From Lasiodiplodia sp. COLG20 (taxonomy: Eukaryota > Ascomycota > Dothideomycetes > Botryosphaeriales > Botryosphaeriaceae), in the NCBI GenBank assembly GCA_009801085.1, contig VNWV01000010.1:806001-870000 (forward strand): 64,000 nucleotides of DNA. Reading direction: 5' to 3'. Below, piece by piece: positions 12,164-23,900 of this stretch. The notes under the pieces were generated by a model. It was not told the origin of the DNA. It made no database searches and worked only from the letters and a program-made list of their open reading frames with translations. Every line of letters begins with the position of its first letter. Within the stretch, counting starts at the first letter, position 1. Position numbers and translations under genes: made by a program.

Positions 12164-14621
12164 CTACCTGTCCATCACCTACCAAAAAAAAACAAACACG
12201 ACTACACGAGAACGGGAATGTCTCTCTGTCCTGCGATTTGCTGTTTCCCTAATATCAACGCATTGTCACCGCGGGCTTGCTGGTCAATCGTCTTTACTTC
12301 CAACTCTATTCATCACAGCATCATCATCATCGACATATCTACACAGACGCATCCATAATTTGCAAAGATACCCAATATACGTTACATAGCATTAGCGTTG
12401 GTAGTGTTTAGTTATTTTCCCTTTTCTCTACATACGACACTGCTAGATATCATCTTCGCAGCTCCCGTCACATTTTAGATACATCTCCGATATAGGCATC
12501 GGACGAGATCACTCAAACAAGTCAAAAACAGTTCAAAAAAATGGAAAAACAATTTATTCTGAAAAATTTCTCCTGCTCAATGTGCGACAAACACGATGTC
12601 GTCAGTCTTATTAAGTTGGCGTGTGCGTGGCTATTGATCTGGGATGGTCACGCCGGCAGGGGAAAACCAAACAGCCCACCGTAACCAGGGCGACACGCGG
12701 CGCATCTTGCATTTTCTCGATGCGATCGCTTGGAACCACAGATCTGTTCTTTCTTAGCGGCGCACGACCGTCCCCTTGGGTTGGATTGGATTTTTGACTT
12801 TTGTTGGATATTCTGATCGGAGGCTAAACACGTGTTGTCAGGATCTTCCCGGATCCCGTCATGCGTGTCGGAAATGAGAGATTGGTGGTTAGTTAGTTAG
12901 TAGCTCTCCCGCACTTTTCTCTCTACCTTGCTCTCTGTCTCCTGCAAGTCATCTCCCCTTTTTTTTATCTCTCTCACTTTCGATTTAATTTTTTTTTCTC
13001 TCTTTCTCATTTGATGAGGACCTCCTTTACCCGATCGCTTGGAGCCGCGCCGCCGGCTATCATCCCGCCGCACACGCGCGGAAGCGGGAGTGAGGCGGCG
13101 GTAACCGACATTAGCTTCATTGCGCCGTCGCGCCGATCGAGGGAAGAAGCCATTGATGAACATTCTCGAAGGCTTCGCGAAGGGGGGAGAGAAGGGAAAA
13201 AAAGCACGGGCATGGGGGCACGGGGTCCGATGAGGCGTTTTACCATAAGTGCTGTGTACCTGGGTAATTTGATGATGTGTACATACAAGCCTAAGCGCAG
13301 CGCACGCACTGATGGATTGAAGCTGGGATGACGAGCAGCAGCAGCGAGAAGGATTGATTGACAATAATATTTCAAATATGACGGCACGGCGGGGGGAATA
13401 AGAAGCACCGAAAGCTAAGGGGAGCTAGGCGGCGGTGATGACGCCGGCCTGACGTTGTTTGGTTTTGATAGCGTTGAAGTAGCGTCAGGCCGGCCGACGA
13501 TGATGATGAAGGAAGGGGGATAGCAGGGATCCACACGTGTTTCTTGCGCATATCCACGTCCTGCCCCTGGCCCCGTGCACAACCGACTCGTGGGCCCGCG
13601 AAGTGGGGGGGAAGAATGGTCAATGCGTCTTTTTTTACGCTTTTCGTGGTGGAGCCCCGGCGTGCGGCACGGCGGGGCCCGTGTGCCAATCCGCACGGGG
13701 TTTGGGAGGCCCCCAGTCAGAAGAGGAAAGGAAGGTGCAAGAGAGCGAGAGACAAGAGATGTAACGGTGTGCGTAGATCGATCTCCTTCGTTTTTTTTTA
13801 ATTTTTCCACCAGTGCGGACATACACCGCGTGGCCTTCTTGATAAGCCGGCGGCTGGCGCCCTTTGACCGCGGGCGATCTTCAACAGGGGGCAATTCAAA
13901 ATTGAGCCTCTCTTTGACCGTGCAGACGGGAAAGAAGAGGTCGTGTGTTTTCTGGAAGAGTGGAAGAGAAGTTTTGAACAGACCAGCAGCTGATCACGCA
14001 AGAGATGATGAGATGCGTCGAAGACGAAGGGGTCGAGCACAAACATTTGATATGCAACCCATGGTGGCGGTGCTGTGTTGCAGCGTGCGAGCCGAGGTGG
14101 TCTGCGCTTTTATGCTGTGCAGCAGCAGGGGGGTTAATTTACCTTTTCTTTCCCCCATGCGGAAGGGCGGTGCGTCAGGCGGAGGGGAAGGCGGCCGGGT
14201 TTCAGCGGAAGCGAGTGGGACGGCCCGCGCTTGTACCACACCTGTTCGTGTATAGGGACGACCGATGCGGTAGGTCGCCTTCCTACATGTGTCTTGGCTT
14301 ACCGCCGCCGCCGTGTTCACATGTTGCGAAGCGCAGTCCTGGAGGCTCGCTGACTTCGTGTTTGGCTGGAGCATGTTTTCGTCGTAAACTTGTCAGACTA
14401 GAAGGGCACTTGAACGTGGCAGTGCTTTGGTGTATTGCATTCAATAGATAAGAAAAAAGGTGTTTCGGCGAACGCCGGCGTTTGTATCCACGGGGCAAAA
14501 ATCAGCATAATTTGTTAACGTCGGTGTTTTTTTTTTTTTTTTTTTGTCCTTGATTTCATGTATGTACAGTCCCCTCTCGCAGCCGATAGCTAGCACGGTT
14601 TATTTTTGCTCATGTCATGGG

Positions 14622-14696
14622 TAGTTGAAGCCATCGTCCGGACGTGTATGTAGAATTTTTAATTCGACATTATCGTCCGGACGATGGCTTCAACTA
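14622..14696. repeat. near-perfect inverted repeat / hairpin (foldback element)
   Basis: The arms at 14622-14644 and 14674-14696 are 23 bp and perfectly complementary. The space between them also pairs: ATGT with ACAT, then GAATT with AATTC around a TTT loop, leaving only a 3x3 internal loop and one mismatch. Each arm holds the self-complementary decamer CGTCCGGACG. Weaker complementarity continues outward (CATGT at 14611, ACATG at 14701). The whole is a roughly 75-95 nt foldback. It could be a miniature inverted-repeat element, a structured RNA or a cruciform-forming site. No ORF is inside. Confidence 0.85.
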
Positions 14697-15249
14697 TCCA
14701 CACATGTTATTTTTTAAAGAGAAAGCTAAGGTATAGTTACGGCTGGGGCCTTACTGTTCTTTACGCTAGCCGTCGGCTATGAGACCCCCCTGTAGACATT
14801 CTCTATAATCAATATAGATAGGTACAATACCTTAGTGGCTATATGTTGAAACCAAAAAGCGATGCTGGAATAATCCTTACGTGCATTATATTTGCAACAC
14901 TATGGATACCTTATTCCTCTCTAATTTGGTCTCAGCCATGCATGTGAATTGTACAGCTGGATTCTTTTTTTTTTTAGGCTGGTCATCTGAGACGGTTCCA
15001 AAACCAAGTGACGAGTCCCTGTATGGCGAGGCTGTGGCCATAATGATGAGACTGAGGCGAGTCGTAAACCACTAATTTCAACACACTAACCATCTCAAAC
15101 AGAGACTCACTATGACTGGAGGTGATTGGCACGTGATGTTTCCACTGACCCATGTCAACCCACTTGCAGCCAGCTGCAGGAAGCGAAGCGCTCATCAGCC
15201 TCGCCACGTCAACGACAGCTGCCTCCGTCACCATCTTCATCCATCGACC

Positions 15250-18200
15250 ATGGCAGAAGTCATTGGTATACTTTCAGGCGCCATTACCTTCATCGACGCT
15301 GGTAACAAGATCCTGGGATTCCTCAGCGATCTCCACCATGCGCCGCAGAAAATCAAAGCTCACCAGCAGCATCTTCGCACCATGTTACAACTCATCCAAA
15401 GCATTCGACGCGATCTTGACCGCCTCAGTAACGGAACCGGAGTGATACCTCCCGGTCTGATTTCACAAATCGACCTTAACGAAGTCAAGGACATGATCCA
15501 GCAGGCTCTCAAGAAGGCTGGAGAATTGGGAACCATATTTGATGGCCTTGTCGGCCGCTCGGATATCACCAGCCTGGAACGCTCCTGGAAATCACTTCGG
15601 GCGCAGGACAAAATTTTGGAAAGGTTCCAAGACCTCACGATCCTGAAAGACTCATTGCAAACTTGGTTGAATCGGCAGGCCCTTCTCCTCTCAAGTCGAC
15701 ACCGGTATGTCTCAAACCGTGTCTCCCGGAGCCCTTTGCTTTTGCTTCTAATCTTTCCAAGCGGTACCACCGAAAACAAGGAATTTGCTGAACTGGTCAC
15801 TTCTGGCAATGCGTAGGATGTCACTCGAAGCCCTTGGACAGCACATCGATTCTGCTCACGACGAAACCATCAATACCATTGAGGCCGCCGAATCGACACT
15901 CATTGGAGCGTTGAGATCTTCCCAAGACAACTTCAATCATGAGTTCGGTAAGCTGAGGGACCAGAACGAGATGCTCATCCAGCTCGTCTCCAGACAGTCA
16001 CGATTCTTGGAATCGCGCCCGATAAACCCGAGCATTCCTCAGTCAATATTTCCACGTATCGTCTATCCGGCTCACACCAAGACCGAGCTCATCATTCCGC
16101 CGATATGTACCTGTACATCGCGACCAGCCCCGTGGAACAAGTCCTGGGGTCCAGTCTCTTTTCGATCCAGGACGAAAAATGTACACGACAAGAGCTGTCC
16201 CCTGTATGGACGATCTGCTCGAACAGTGACGCTCTCTGTCAATCTGTCAATCTTTCAACTTGTATTGAATGGCCGTTATGGATCCAATGGTGTTTCTTTC
16301 AATCAGAACATCAAGAACCCTGCTCGTATCGTTGACAGATCCCGTTCACCTGCATTCCAAATGATGGAAAATTTTGTTGTTTTGATCACCTACACAGCTG
16401 AGAAAAGAATCATTATGCCGTCCGCTATGACGGGAATGCTCAATGAACTGATACACAAGCTTGTCGGGTTGTTTCGCGAAGGGACAGCATCTGTGCACGA
16501 TCAAGACGAATATGGAAAAACGTTGCTTTGGGTAACTTCACTGGGCATTCCTAGCCTAAACAGCCAAGTTCTGACGATAGACAGGAATTTGTAGAAGTAA
16601 TGTTCTGGTGTCAGAATCTCAGTTCTCCCGAAGCAACGGCCTCTGTAATTGCGACCTTGGTTGCTCACGGCGCTGATATCAACTGCTGCACGTATGTCTC
16701 CGTACGCATTACGCCGTCAAATTAAATGTAGTTAACACGATCAAATCTCAGTAGGACGACAGGGAGTCTTCTTGACCGTTGTTTCTCATGGTATACACAT
16801 CCATCCCATGCTCCTGAATCCAACATCTCTTTAGAGAGCCAGCTCTTCTCGTATGGCTGCGAGCCTCAGAAGTATAATTTCAGGCGCCTAAATGATCCAA
16901 CTTTTCAAATGATCTTCAGCTGCTCCAGGGATCCTGAGCTGGCCCAAGGTATGCACAGTTATGTTTCTTGTAAGGCTAAGCTAACAATGAGCAACAAGCT
17001 TTCGAATTTCCCGGTTACTACTACCCAATTTTTAACAAGTCAGCGGCAGATCTTCATGCGCTAGTTCAACAGGGCCGAAATTGGAATGAATGGCAACGCG
17101 ACTTCCCAGCTCCGGCCGCGTGTGCTGTCTGGTGGCCGGAAGGGCTGGAGATCCTCCTCGATGCTGGAGCTGACATACGCTACGCCCTCGCTGTAGCGCT
17201 CAGATGCGGCATCACGGACACTGTCAAGTTTCTGGTCTCTAGGAATTGCCCTGTTTTTGCCGATCAACCTTTCCAAGGATATCGACACTTTTCAGTATTT
17301 GACTGGCTTGAATTTGACTACCTCACAACAGTCGAAGTCATCATACGACACATGTCCCATTGCCGCGAAGCCTTGTCACAGCTAGGCTTGAAACATCTAC
17401 CGCCAGGGACGCCTCTTCACAACCATCTCTTGGAAATCCGTCAACAGGGAACCATTCTGGACGAATTTGCTTTCGAGACCTGGAAGGCCCTGAAAGCAAG
17501 AGCTGTGGAGGTACCCGAATATCTTTGGCCCGGCACGAGAAAGCCGATATACTTCGAACTCATAGACACCCCCAATACAAGGCTATACGGCGCGGTGTTC
17601 GTATCGCTGCTGCTATACGAGGTCGGGTTCAAAAATTTAGATATTGTCGACGAACGAGGCTGGACACCATTGCTTCTAGCCTGCTCGTATGGCGAAGGTT
17701 ACGCCGCAGAGATGCTTCTGAAAAAGGGAGCCCGCCAGGACCTCGATTGCCAATGGGCTTATGCAAGGTCCAATGTCAAGCATGAAAGAATCCCAGTCAA
17801 AATACTTAGCGAAGCTTTTCCACTCCAGAGAGACACTTGCAGTTGCTACTGCTCGCCCTCCGGTTGCCTTCCGCTAGTTCGCTCTCTGAAACACCGTAAG
17901 AATCGTCCAATGATTCGAAAGACTTGCAGAGACGCCCTCTGCGAAACATTGTCCAATGTCTCTCCCGAATCGAAAGAGACATACTTTTTCGAGGTTTCCA
18001 GGTTTGAGGTATTCGAACGGCTTGGAATGGCGCACACCTGCTGCAAAGACAGCGTAGGATCCCCAGGCCAAATCTCTATGCAAGAGTACATTGCCGGGAG
18101 AAATCTCGCCGCAGAAGATATTGAGGAGATGAAAGAGGAGGACCAAGAGCTACTTCCAGTGCTCCTTGAGTACATGAAACTGTTCAAAAAATTGCGCGCT

Positions 18201-18776
18201 TCTTTTAAGGGTAGCGCACATGATTTTCAGAGCGTGTGGTGGGTCGCACTTGACCTTCTTCTTCCTCCGGATGGACGGCAAGTCAAATACGCTACTGCGA
18301 AGGAGTATGGAGCCCACCAAATTCATGGATCCACCGGAATGGATCCAGCAAAGAACTGGGTAGATGAAAAAGGCTTCTGGGCCATCACACGATATTTTTC
18401 CAGTTTGTTGCCATCCATTACTGGCTTTTTTGATATGTTTCCCGGAGCGGACACCTTGGAAACAATAGAAGAGTATGTTGAGAGTATGGGCGTCCCACTA
18501 CATCACACGTCTTACCAAGTCTGGGAGAGGCACTCAATTTCGGACATGCAGTCGCCCTTTGTTGATCCTGTTTTTCAAACCTGTCTGGATACCCGCAAGG
18601 AAGAGTTCAGAAAGAAGAATGTAGAGCCTGTGCTCATACCTCTTGCAACCGCTGCTGTCATAAAAGACATTGACGCTGGACGCAAAGCAGATATCCCCAC
18701 TGAGCTCTACGACTATCTAGTCTCCGACGGGGCCATCGTCGATGGAAAGCTGAGAGGCGAGGTAACTGACGTTTAA
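15250..18776 (+). CDS. ankyrin-repeat protein with fungal NLR/STAND-type N-terminal domain
   Basis: Five exons (15250-15704, 15817-16531, 16585-16691, 16752-16948, 16999-18776) join in frame to 1083 residues. Each junction has GT..AG ends, though the last acceptor is AAG. The N-terminus (MAEVIGILSGAITFIDAGNK) resembles the helical start of SesA/Helo-like and PigL-type fungal STAND proteins, so I prefer ATG 15250 to the in-frame ATG at 15112. A heptad-like helical stretch follows, then a Cys/His patch (CTCTSRP...HDKSCPLYG). Degenerate ankyrin repeats come next: LVAHGADINCC, ILLDAGADIR, and GWTPLLLACSYGEG near residue 710. A CSCYCSPSGCLP cluster lies near 771-781, of a kind seen in fungal ankyrin proteins. 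No NACHT or NB-ARC P-loop is present. The family is linked to non-self recognition and heterokaryon incompatibility; that role here is inference. Codon use looks less GC-biased than in neighbours. Confidence 0.8.
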
Positions 18777-19753
18777 CATTCGATGAGAGCAAAGCCGGAC
18801 AACAGAAATGACGACGGCGAAACATGATCAAGAAAAAAGGAAAACAGCATCAATCCACATTGATTTACCGTCTGATATGTTCACAAGCAGGAGGGGGGAT
18901 TCCGCATGGTTTGCTACTGGTCGAAGTCCTGGACTTAGGTATAAAAGATCCACGAATGGTACGGTATGGCCCTATCTACTACGTAATAATCGACCCTTTA
19001 ACAATATATTAACATGTTGTTCGCAGCTCCAAAATTCACGCTAATGCTTCAAAAAGCTGTTCTTCGGCTGCACTCCCGTTGGGAAAGTGACCAATAAGTG
19101 GATTCATTGCCGGGGCCCATCGCCGAATGCCGTCATTCCAGCTTCAGCAGCAACATCTTTGGAACAACTCGTGGAAAGGCCGAGCGGGGGAACCGATCCA
19201 CAGTACGAAATGCTAAAAGTACCAAGCCGCGAGTTGGAAGGGTTTGGAGGCTGCTTCCCGAATGGAGCGTCCGGATCTGGGGACAAAGCTTTCTCCTCGG
19301 GATAAGTGGAGTTCATGTTGTCCTTTACAATTGGAATATCTAGACATGTTGATATATAGAGCTGCCTTCTCTGGAGAGCTACAATCTATATCCTTCTTCA
19401 CAGATAAAACATTCTGGCCAGAGCATAGAGGGCGAGTTGTGCTGGCAGTGGCCATTGATGTCAATTTAACGCCGCCGATCAGACCGAGGAAAAACTACGG
19501 TTAAACGGGAACTAAATTTTTTTACCAGACGGCTAGCCATTGCAGGCACGAAGAGTTCTATCACTGTCAATAGTGTTGGTCTAACCAAACACAGCCATAG
19601 CATCGAGCTTGTCTTTCATCTTTCAAAAGATGAATTTGGTGCTGCACACCCCACCCACAGCAACGCCTCGGCACGTCGTTCTCAGGCCCCCAGACCACTC
19701 TCCCACCACCCAAACGCCACACCAGCAAAAAGAAATACCAAAAGAAGAAGGTC
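18777..19753. other. intergenic region, no gene recognised
   Basis: This is the 3' flank of the ankyrin gene. Only short ORFs with no recognisable product are present. Base composition looks close to that of the ankyrin gene and poorer in GC than the housekeeping regions. Confidence 0.45.
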
Positions 19754-19857
19754 TGGTCACTACGAGGGTCGAACTCGCGACCTTGGCGTTAACTCTTAGT
19801 CCTCTGGGAGGACTGCCAATATTAGCACCACGCTCTAACCAACTGAGCTAAGCGACC
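19754..19857 (-). tRNA. tRNA-Ile (anticodon AAT) with a 30-nt intron
   Basis: Read on the minus strand from 19857, the cloverleaf is complete. Acceptor GGTCGCT pairs with AGTGACC (one G-U); the D arm is GCTC/GAGC with AGTTGGTTA; the anticodon stem is TGGTG/CGCCA with loop CTAATA...A. The variable loop is AGGTC and the T arm GCGAG-TTCGACC-CTCGT, with discriminator A at 19754. The anticodon is AAT. A 30-nt intron (19819-19790) interrupts the loop one base 3' of the anticodon, the canonical position. Inside it AGTCCTC pairs with GAGGACT around a CCA loop. Mature length is 74 nt before CCA addition. Confidence 0.97.
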
Positions 19858-20966
19858 TGGTGTTGAGGAATCTGATATAGAACACTCAGATTACCTGTAT
19901 TGAAGGAAACAAATTTCAAGAAAATATATGTACCGTAAAAATCTAGAGTGGAAAGTGAACTTAAGCCTATCTCTGTAGACACGGTATAATGCTTGATACT
20001 AACGATGATCCAGGTGGGCAGCATTGTAGACTCCTGCGGAGCGCTGCAGACTAACTCTCTGACGTCTGGGTTCTTTCCCTAAGGGGAATCATTCAAGGGG
20101 ATCACCGGAATTACTTGAGACAGAAGTGGAATGAGACAAAATCTAAGCTACGTGACTACATTATCTCTACTCCCGGAAGAAGCAGCAAACCGCCCGGTGG
20201 TTAGGGAAACATATTATAGAGACGGGCTTAGGAACGAAAAGTCAAATGGCGAAGAAGGAAATCTATTCGAAGGTGCGTAAATATAGTATATCACTATCTT
20301 CTATTTGAATAAAATATCTCCTTGAAGAATAAAATGAAATTCATAGTGTCACAGTTGTCGGGTTTGAAGTAAGACGTGGTTGGAATTGAGATTGCCAGTA
20401 TTGGTGAGCCCTATCCACACTAAAACACCATCAATCCACACGTAAAGCTGTAATCCTGTGCGCCTTACAGCATCCACTTATAGCCCATAGCTGGCGTGAT
20501 TCCGTCCTTTCTGCGAATTGATACGGCCACATTCGAAGAATTCATAATCGTCGCACTGGCGATTAACTAACACTCTTGAAGAACACTCACGTCAAATGCG
20601 AACACATTAAAGTTCTTCACAATGCATTTCTCCCCGTGACTACCTAAAATGCTAATGCTACCGACCCGATTGATGGGAGAAAGAGGAAAATCCCAGAACC
20701 CATGACTTCGTCAAAGTCATCTCGTCCTATCTCGTAATTAAACCAAAGTAAGAAAAAGTTTTGACAAAAGGAAAAAGGGCATCAACATCATTACAAAGAA
20801 TGGCCGTAGCCAGTGTCCATCCATCCGTGGTGAAAACACCCATGAAACCCAGAAAGCAAGCAATGTCCCACCCAAGCCCCCGCCCAATACCCAAATCATC
20901 CATCACTCGTAATCCTAATCGTTTTTTTAGCCAACAAAAGAAAAAGCCCAATCACATCACCCTCCT
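19858..20966. other. intergenic region, no gene recognised
   Basis: It lies between the tRNA-Ile gene and the 3' end of the long coiled-coil gene. It is AT-richer than average, especially near 20.2-20.4 kb. No ORF worth calling was seen. Confidence 0.45.
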
Positions 20967-23900
20967 TCACTGTACAGCAGAGCTGACCATGCTGGCTTCC
21001 TCCTCAGCGATGCGCCGGAAGTAATCCGCACCCTCCGTTCCCTCCAGCTGCGCCGTTGGGAGATCGGATCCCAGAGCGCTATCGTTAGGCGTACCCGGGC
21101 CGAAGATTTCCTTGGTAGCAGGGGGTTGCAGCGGCGGTAGAATGTCTGCCGGTTCCTTCAGCTCCGAGGGCGTCGGAGGCGTGGCGTCGATCTCGGTGGT
21201 TGGGGGCTCCACGTCCTTGGTGCCGGCGTCGGAGACGAGATCACTCTGTTGCTGCTCATCGATCCTGGTGGGGGCCTCGCTGCTGGTCGTTACCTCGCTG
21301 GCGGTCGGTGCCTCGCTGGCAGTCGGAGCTTCACTAGCGGTCGGAGCTTCACTGGCAGTAGGGGCTTCACTAGCGGTCGTAGCTTCGCTGGCAGTCGTAA
21401 CTTCGCTAGCGGTCGGAGCTTCACTAGCAGCCGGAGCCTCCTTGACATCCGGGGCCTCACTGGCAGCCGGAGCTTCGCTGGGAGCCGCTTCACTGGGAGC
21501 CGCTTCACTGTGAGCCGCCTCACTGGCAGGTGCCTCAGTAGCACTGTGAGCTTCGCTGTAGACCGAGCCCTCGCTGGCGTTGGCGGAGACGACAGAGGTG
21601 CCGGAAACGGAGTCATCATCGTGCGGGATCTCAGTGGCTTCGCCCTCATCCTCCTCGGCGGCGTCGCTGTACTGGCTCTCGCCATCCTCATCCGAGACGT
21701 CGTGTTCGTGAATGGTAGCCGTGCCGTTGCCCATGGTGCCGATGCTGGTGCGGCGGCCGGCGTGGCTGGCCGTGCCGGTCAGGTAAGAGCCGGTGCCGTA
21801 CGTGTATTCAGAGCCCGCCTCGGAGCCAGCATCGTCGTAGGTCGAAGCAAACTCCTCACCGGTGCCAGCGCCGCTGAGGATGCTGTGGTGGCGCTCAGTG
21901 CCGGCATCGCTGATCTCGTCGAGCTCCGCCTCTGACTCCTCGCTGAGGATGTCGTTCTCCTTGTTAGCGTCAGAAACGGCGCGCTTGGAGCCCCAAGACG
22001 GCTTGCGGTAGCCATAGTTAGTCTTGACGGAGTGGCTGCGCTTGAGACCCGTGTTGGGAGCACCGGTGAAGCCTTGCGCACCCGTTGGCGTGTTGCCGCT
22101 GATCTGACTGAGGGACAGGATGCGGCGGGCGTTCGGGTTCGCCTGAGCAGCGGAGCTGCGCTTGACAGGCGTACGAGCGCCCAGGGCCATGTTCACGCCC
22201 TTGGCAACGGAGCTGGGGAGCGGCACGGCGGAGGCGTCCGGAGAAGCGGTGCTGGGAGCGCGGGAGACCTTGGGAGCCTTGATTCCCTTTTGGAGGAGCA
22301 GAGCACGAGAGTGGTCCATGATTCCGTTGAGGATGCGGCGCTCCAGGGCGTCGGCCTTGTACTCCATGTTCTGGAGCTCCTCGCGGCGGATGTTGAGAGC
22401 CATCTCGAGGGCAGACACGTCCGCGTGCAAACGCATCTTCTGCGACGTGAGCATCTCCTTTTCGTGGCGGAGGGTCTCAACCTGCTGGCGCAGAGTGTCC
22501 TTCTCGTCATTGAGGTTAAGAATGTCGTTCTCAATGTGCTCCTTCTGGACGAGACGACGCTCGAGCAGGATGGCAGCTTCTTCCGCTTCCTTCTCCTTGT
22601 TCTCGTGACCCTCGGTGATGAGCCTGGTTTGGAACTGGACGAACTCGGTGACTTCGGCTGCCGTGGTCATGACCTGCTTGTGAATCTCGTCGAGGCGTTC
22701 GAGCTGGGCAGCGGACTTCTCGGCATCAGTGGCGTGGTCCAACAGCTGGTCGAGCTTCTCCTTGACCTGAGAGTCATCGTACTTCTCGGCCGGCTCCGGT
22801 GGAGGAGGGAGGAGGGCGGGAAGTCCAGAGAAAAAGCTCTCCCTGAACTCCTCCGCGCGACTTCTCGCCTCCAGAGCCGCTGCCTCGGCGGCTGCCTTGG
22901 ATTCTTCTTGGGCGGCCTTTGCAGCCTCTTCGGTAGCCTTGGATTGCTCGTAGTGCTGGTTGACGAGAGCGAGGACTTCTTGAAGGGTCATCATGAACTT
23001 GGGGTGGTTCTCCGTGAGGTCGTCCTGCATGACGGTGAGGGCGGTGATGGCCTTGGCAACTTCATCGCGGGTCAGCTGGTGCTCGACCTTGTTGTCATCG
23101 TGCTTCTCGTCCATCTTGGTCGTAGCGTCTTCGATCTTCGTGATGACGACGGCCGAGTCACCAGTCAGCTTCTCCGTGGTCTCGGTGAAGGCCGTGTTCA
23201 TGCCAGTGACGGTAGTGCTGATGGTATCGATGGTGGCCTTGATTTCCTCCGAGACGGTCTTGGTGCCGGTCATGAGCTCCTCTTGGGCGGCCGTCTTCTC
23301 GTCCATCTTCTGAGCGGAAGCTTCGGCGAGCACGAGCATGTCATCATACTTGGACGTTATCTCGGCAAACTTCTCTTCGAGCTTCTCGACCAAGCCAGCG
23401 ATGACCGCATCCTTGACCGCATCGTGCTTCTCGAGAGCAGCCGTGGACTTTTCCTCAGCGTCAGTCTTGAGTCCCTCGATGGAACCGTGCGCACGTTCGA
23501 ACTCGCGGTTGATGGTCTCCATCAGTTCCTTGACATCCGCCGTGACATTGAGGTTGGTGTTGATGGTCTCATCGAGAGTCTTGATGGTCTCCTTGACACC
23601 TTCAACACCCTCGCCGCCCTCCTGGAGCTTGGCCTTGAGCTCCTCCTTGACGGCATCGAGGAATTCCTTGACTTCGCCGACCTTGGTGATGATGGTGTCC
23701 GCCTCGTTCTTGCGGTCGTCGAAAGCCTTGGCGGTGACTCCAATGTCACTCTCGTAGCTCTCCTTCATCTTGTCGTGGCTGTCGCGGAAGTCATGGATCA
23801 AGCCGATAACTTGCTCGATGTCGGCCTTGGAAGGAACGGCCTCCGACTCTGGCATTGTCGCTAGCTTTTCCTTGATCTCGGTGACTAGGACCGCAAGGGC

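Larger units (their letters stand above)
12136..15249. other. 3.1-kb region without a supported gene
   Basis: It contains the ACA microsatellite, a 19-nt T run at 14527-14545 and a long inverted repeat (14622-14696). ORFs around 13.0-14.5 kb are short, overlap on both strands and have low-complexity translations. From about 14.5 kb rightward the sequence looks richer in A and T than the left part of the window. Confidence 0.5.

Noticed and set aside
15112..15249. N-terminal 46-residue extension of the ankyrin protein
   Set aside because: It is in frame, but the family-like N-terminus begins at MAEV (15250) and the extension has leader-like composition.
15705..15761. Shorter 57-bp intron 1 (acceptor AAG 15761) in the ankyrin gene
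   Set aside because: It keeps the first frame, which stops at 15816. The acceptor TAG at 15816 joins to the frame that continues through the rest of the protein.
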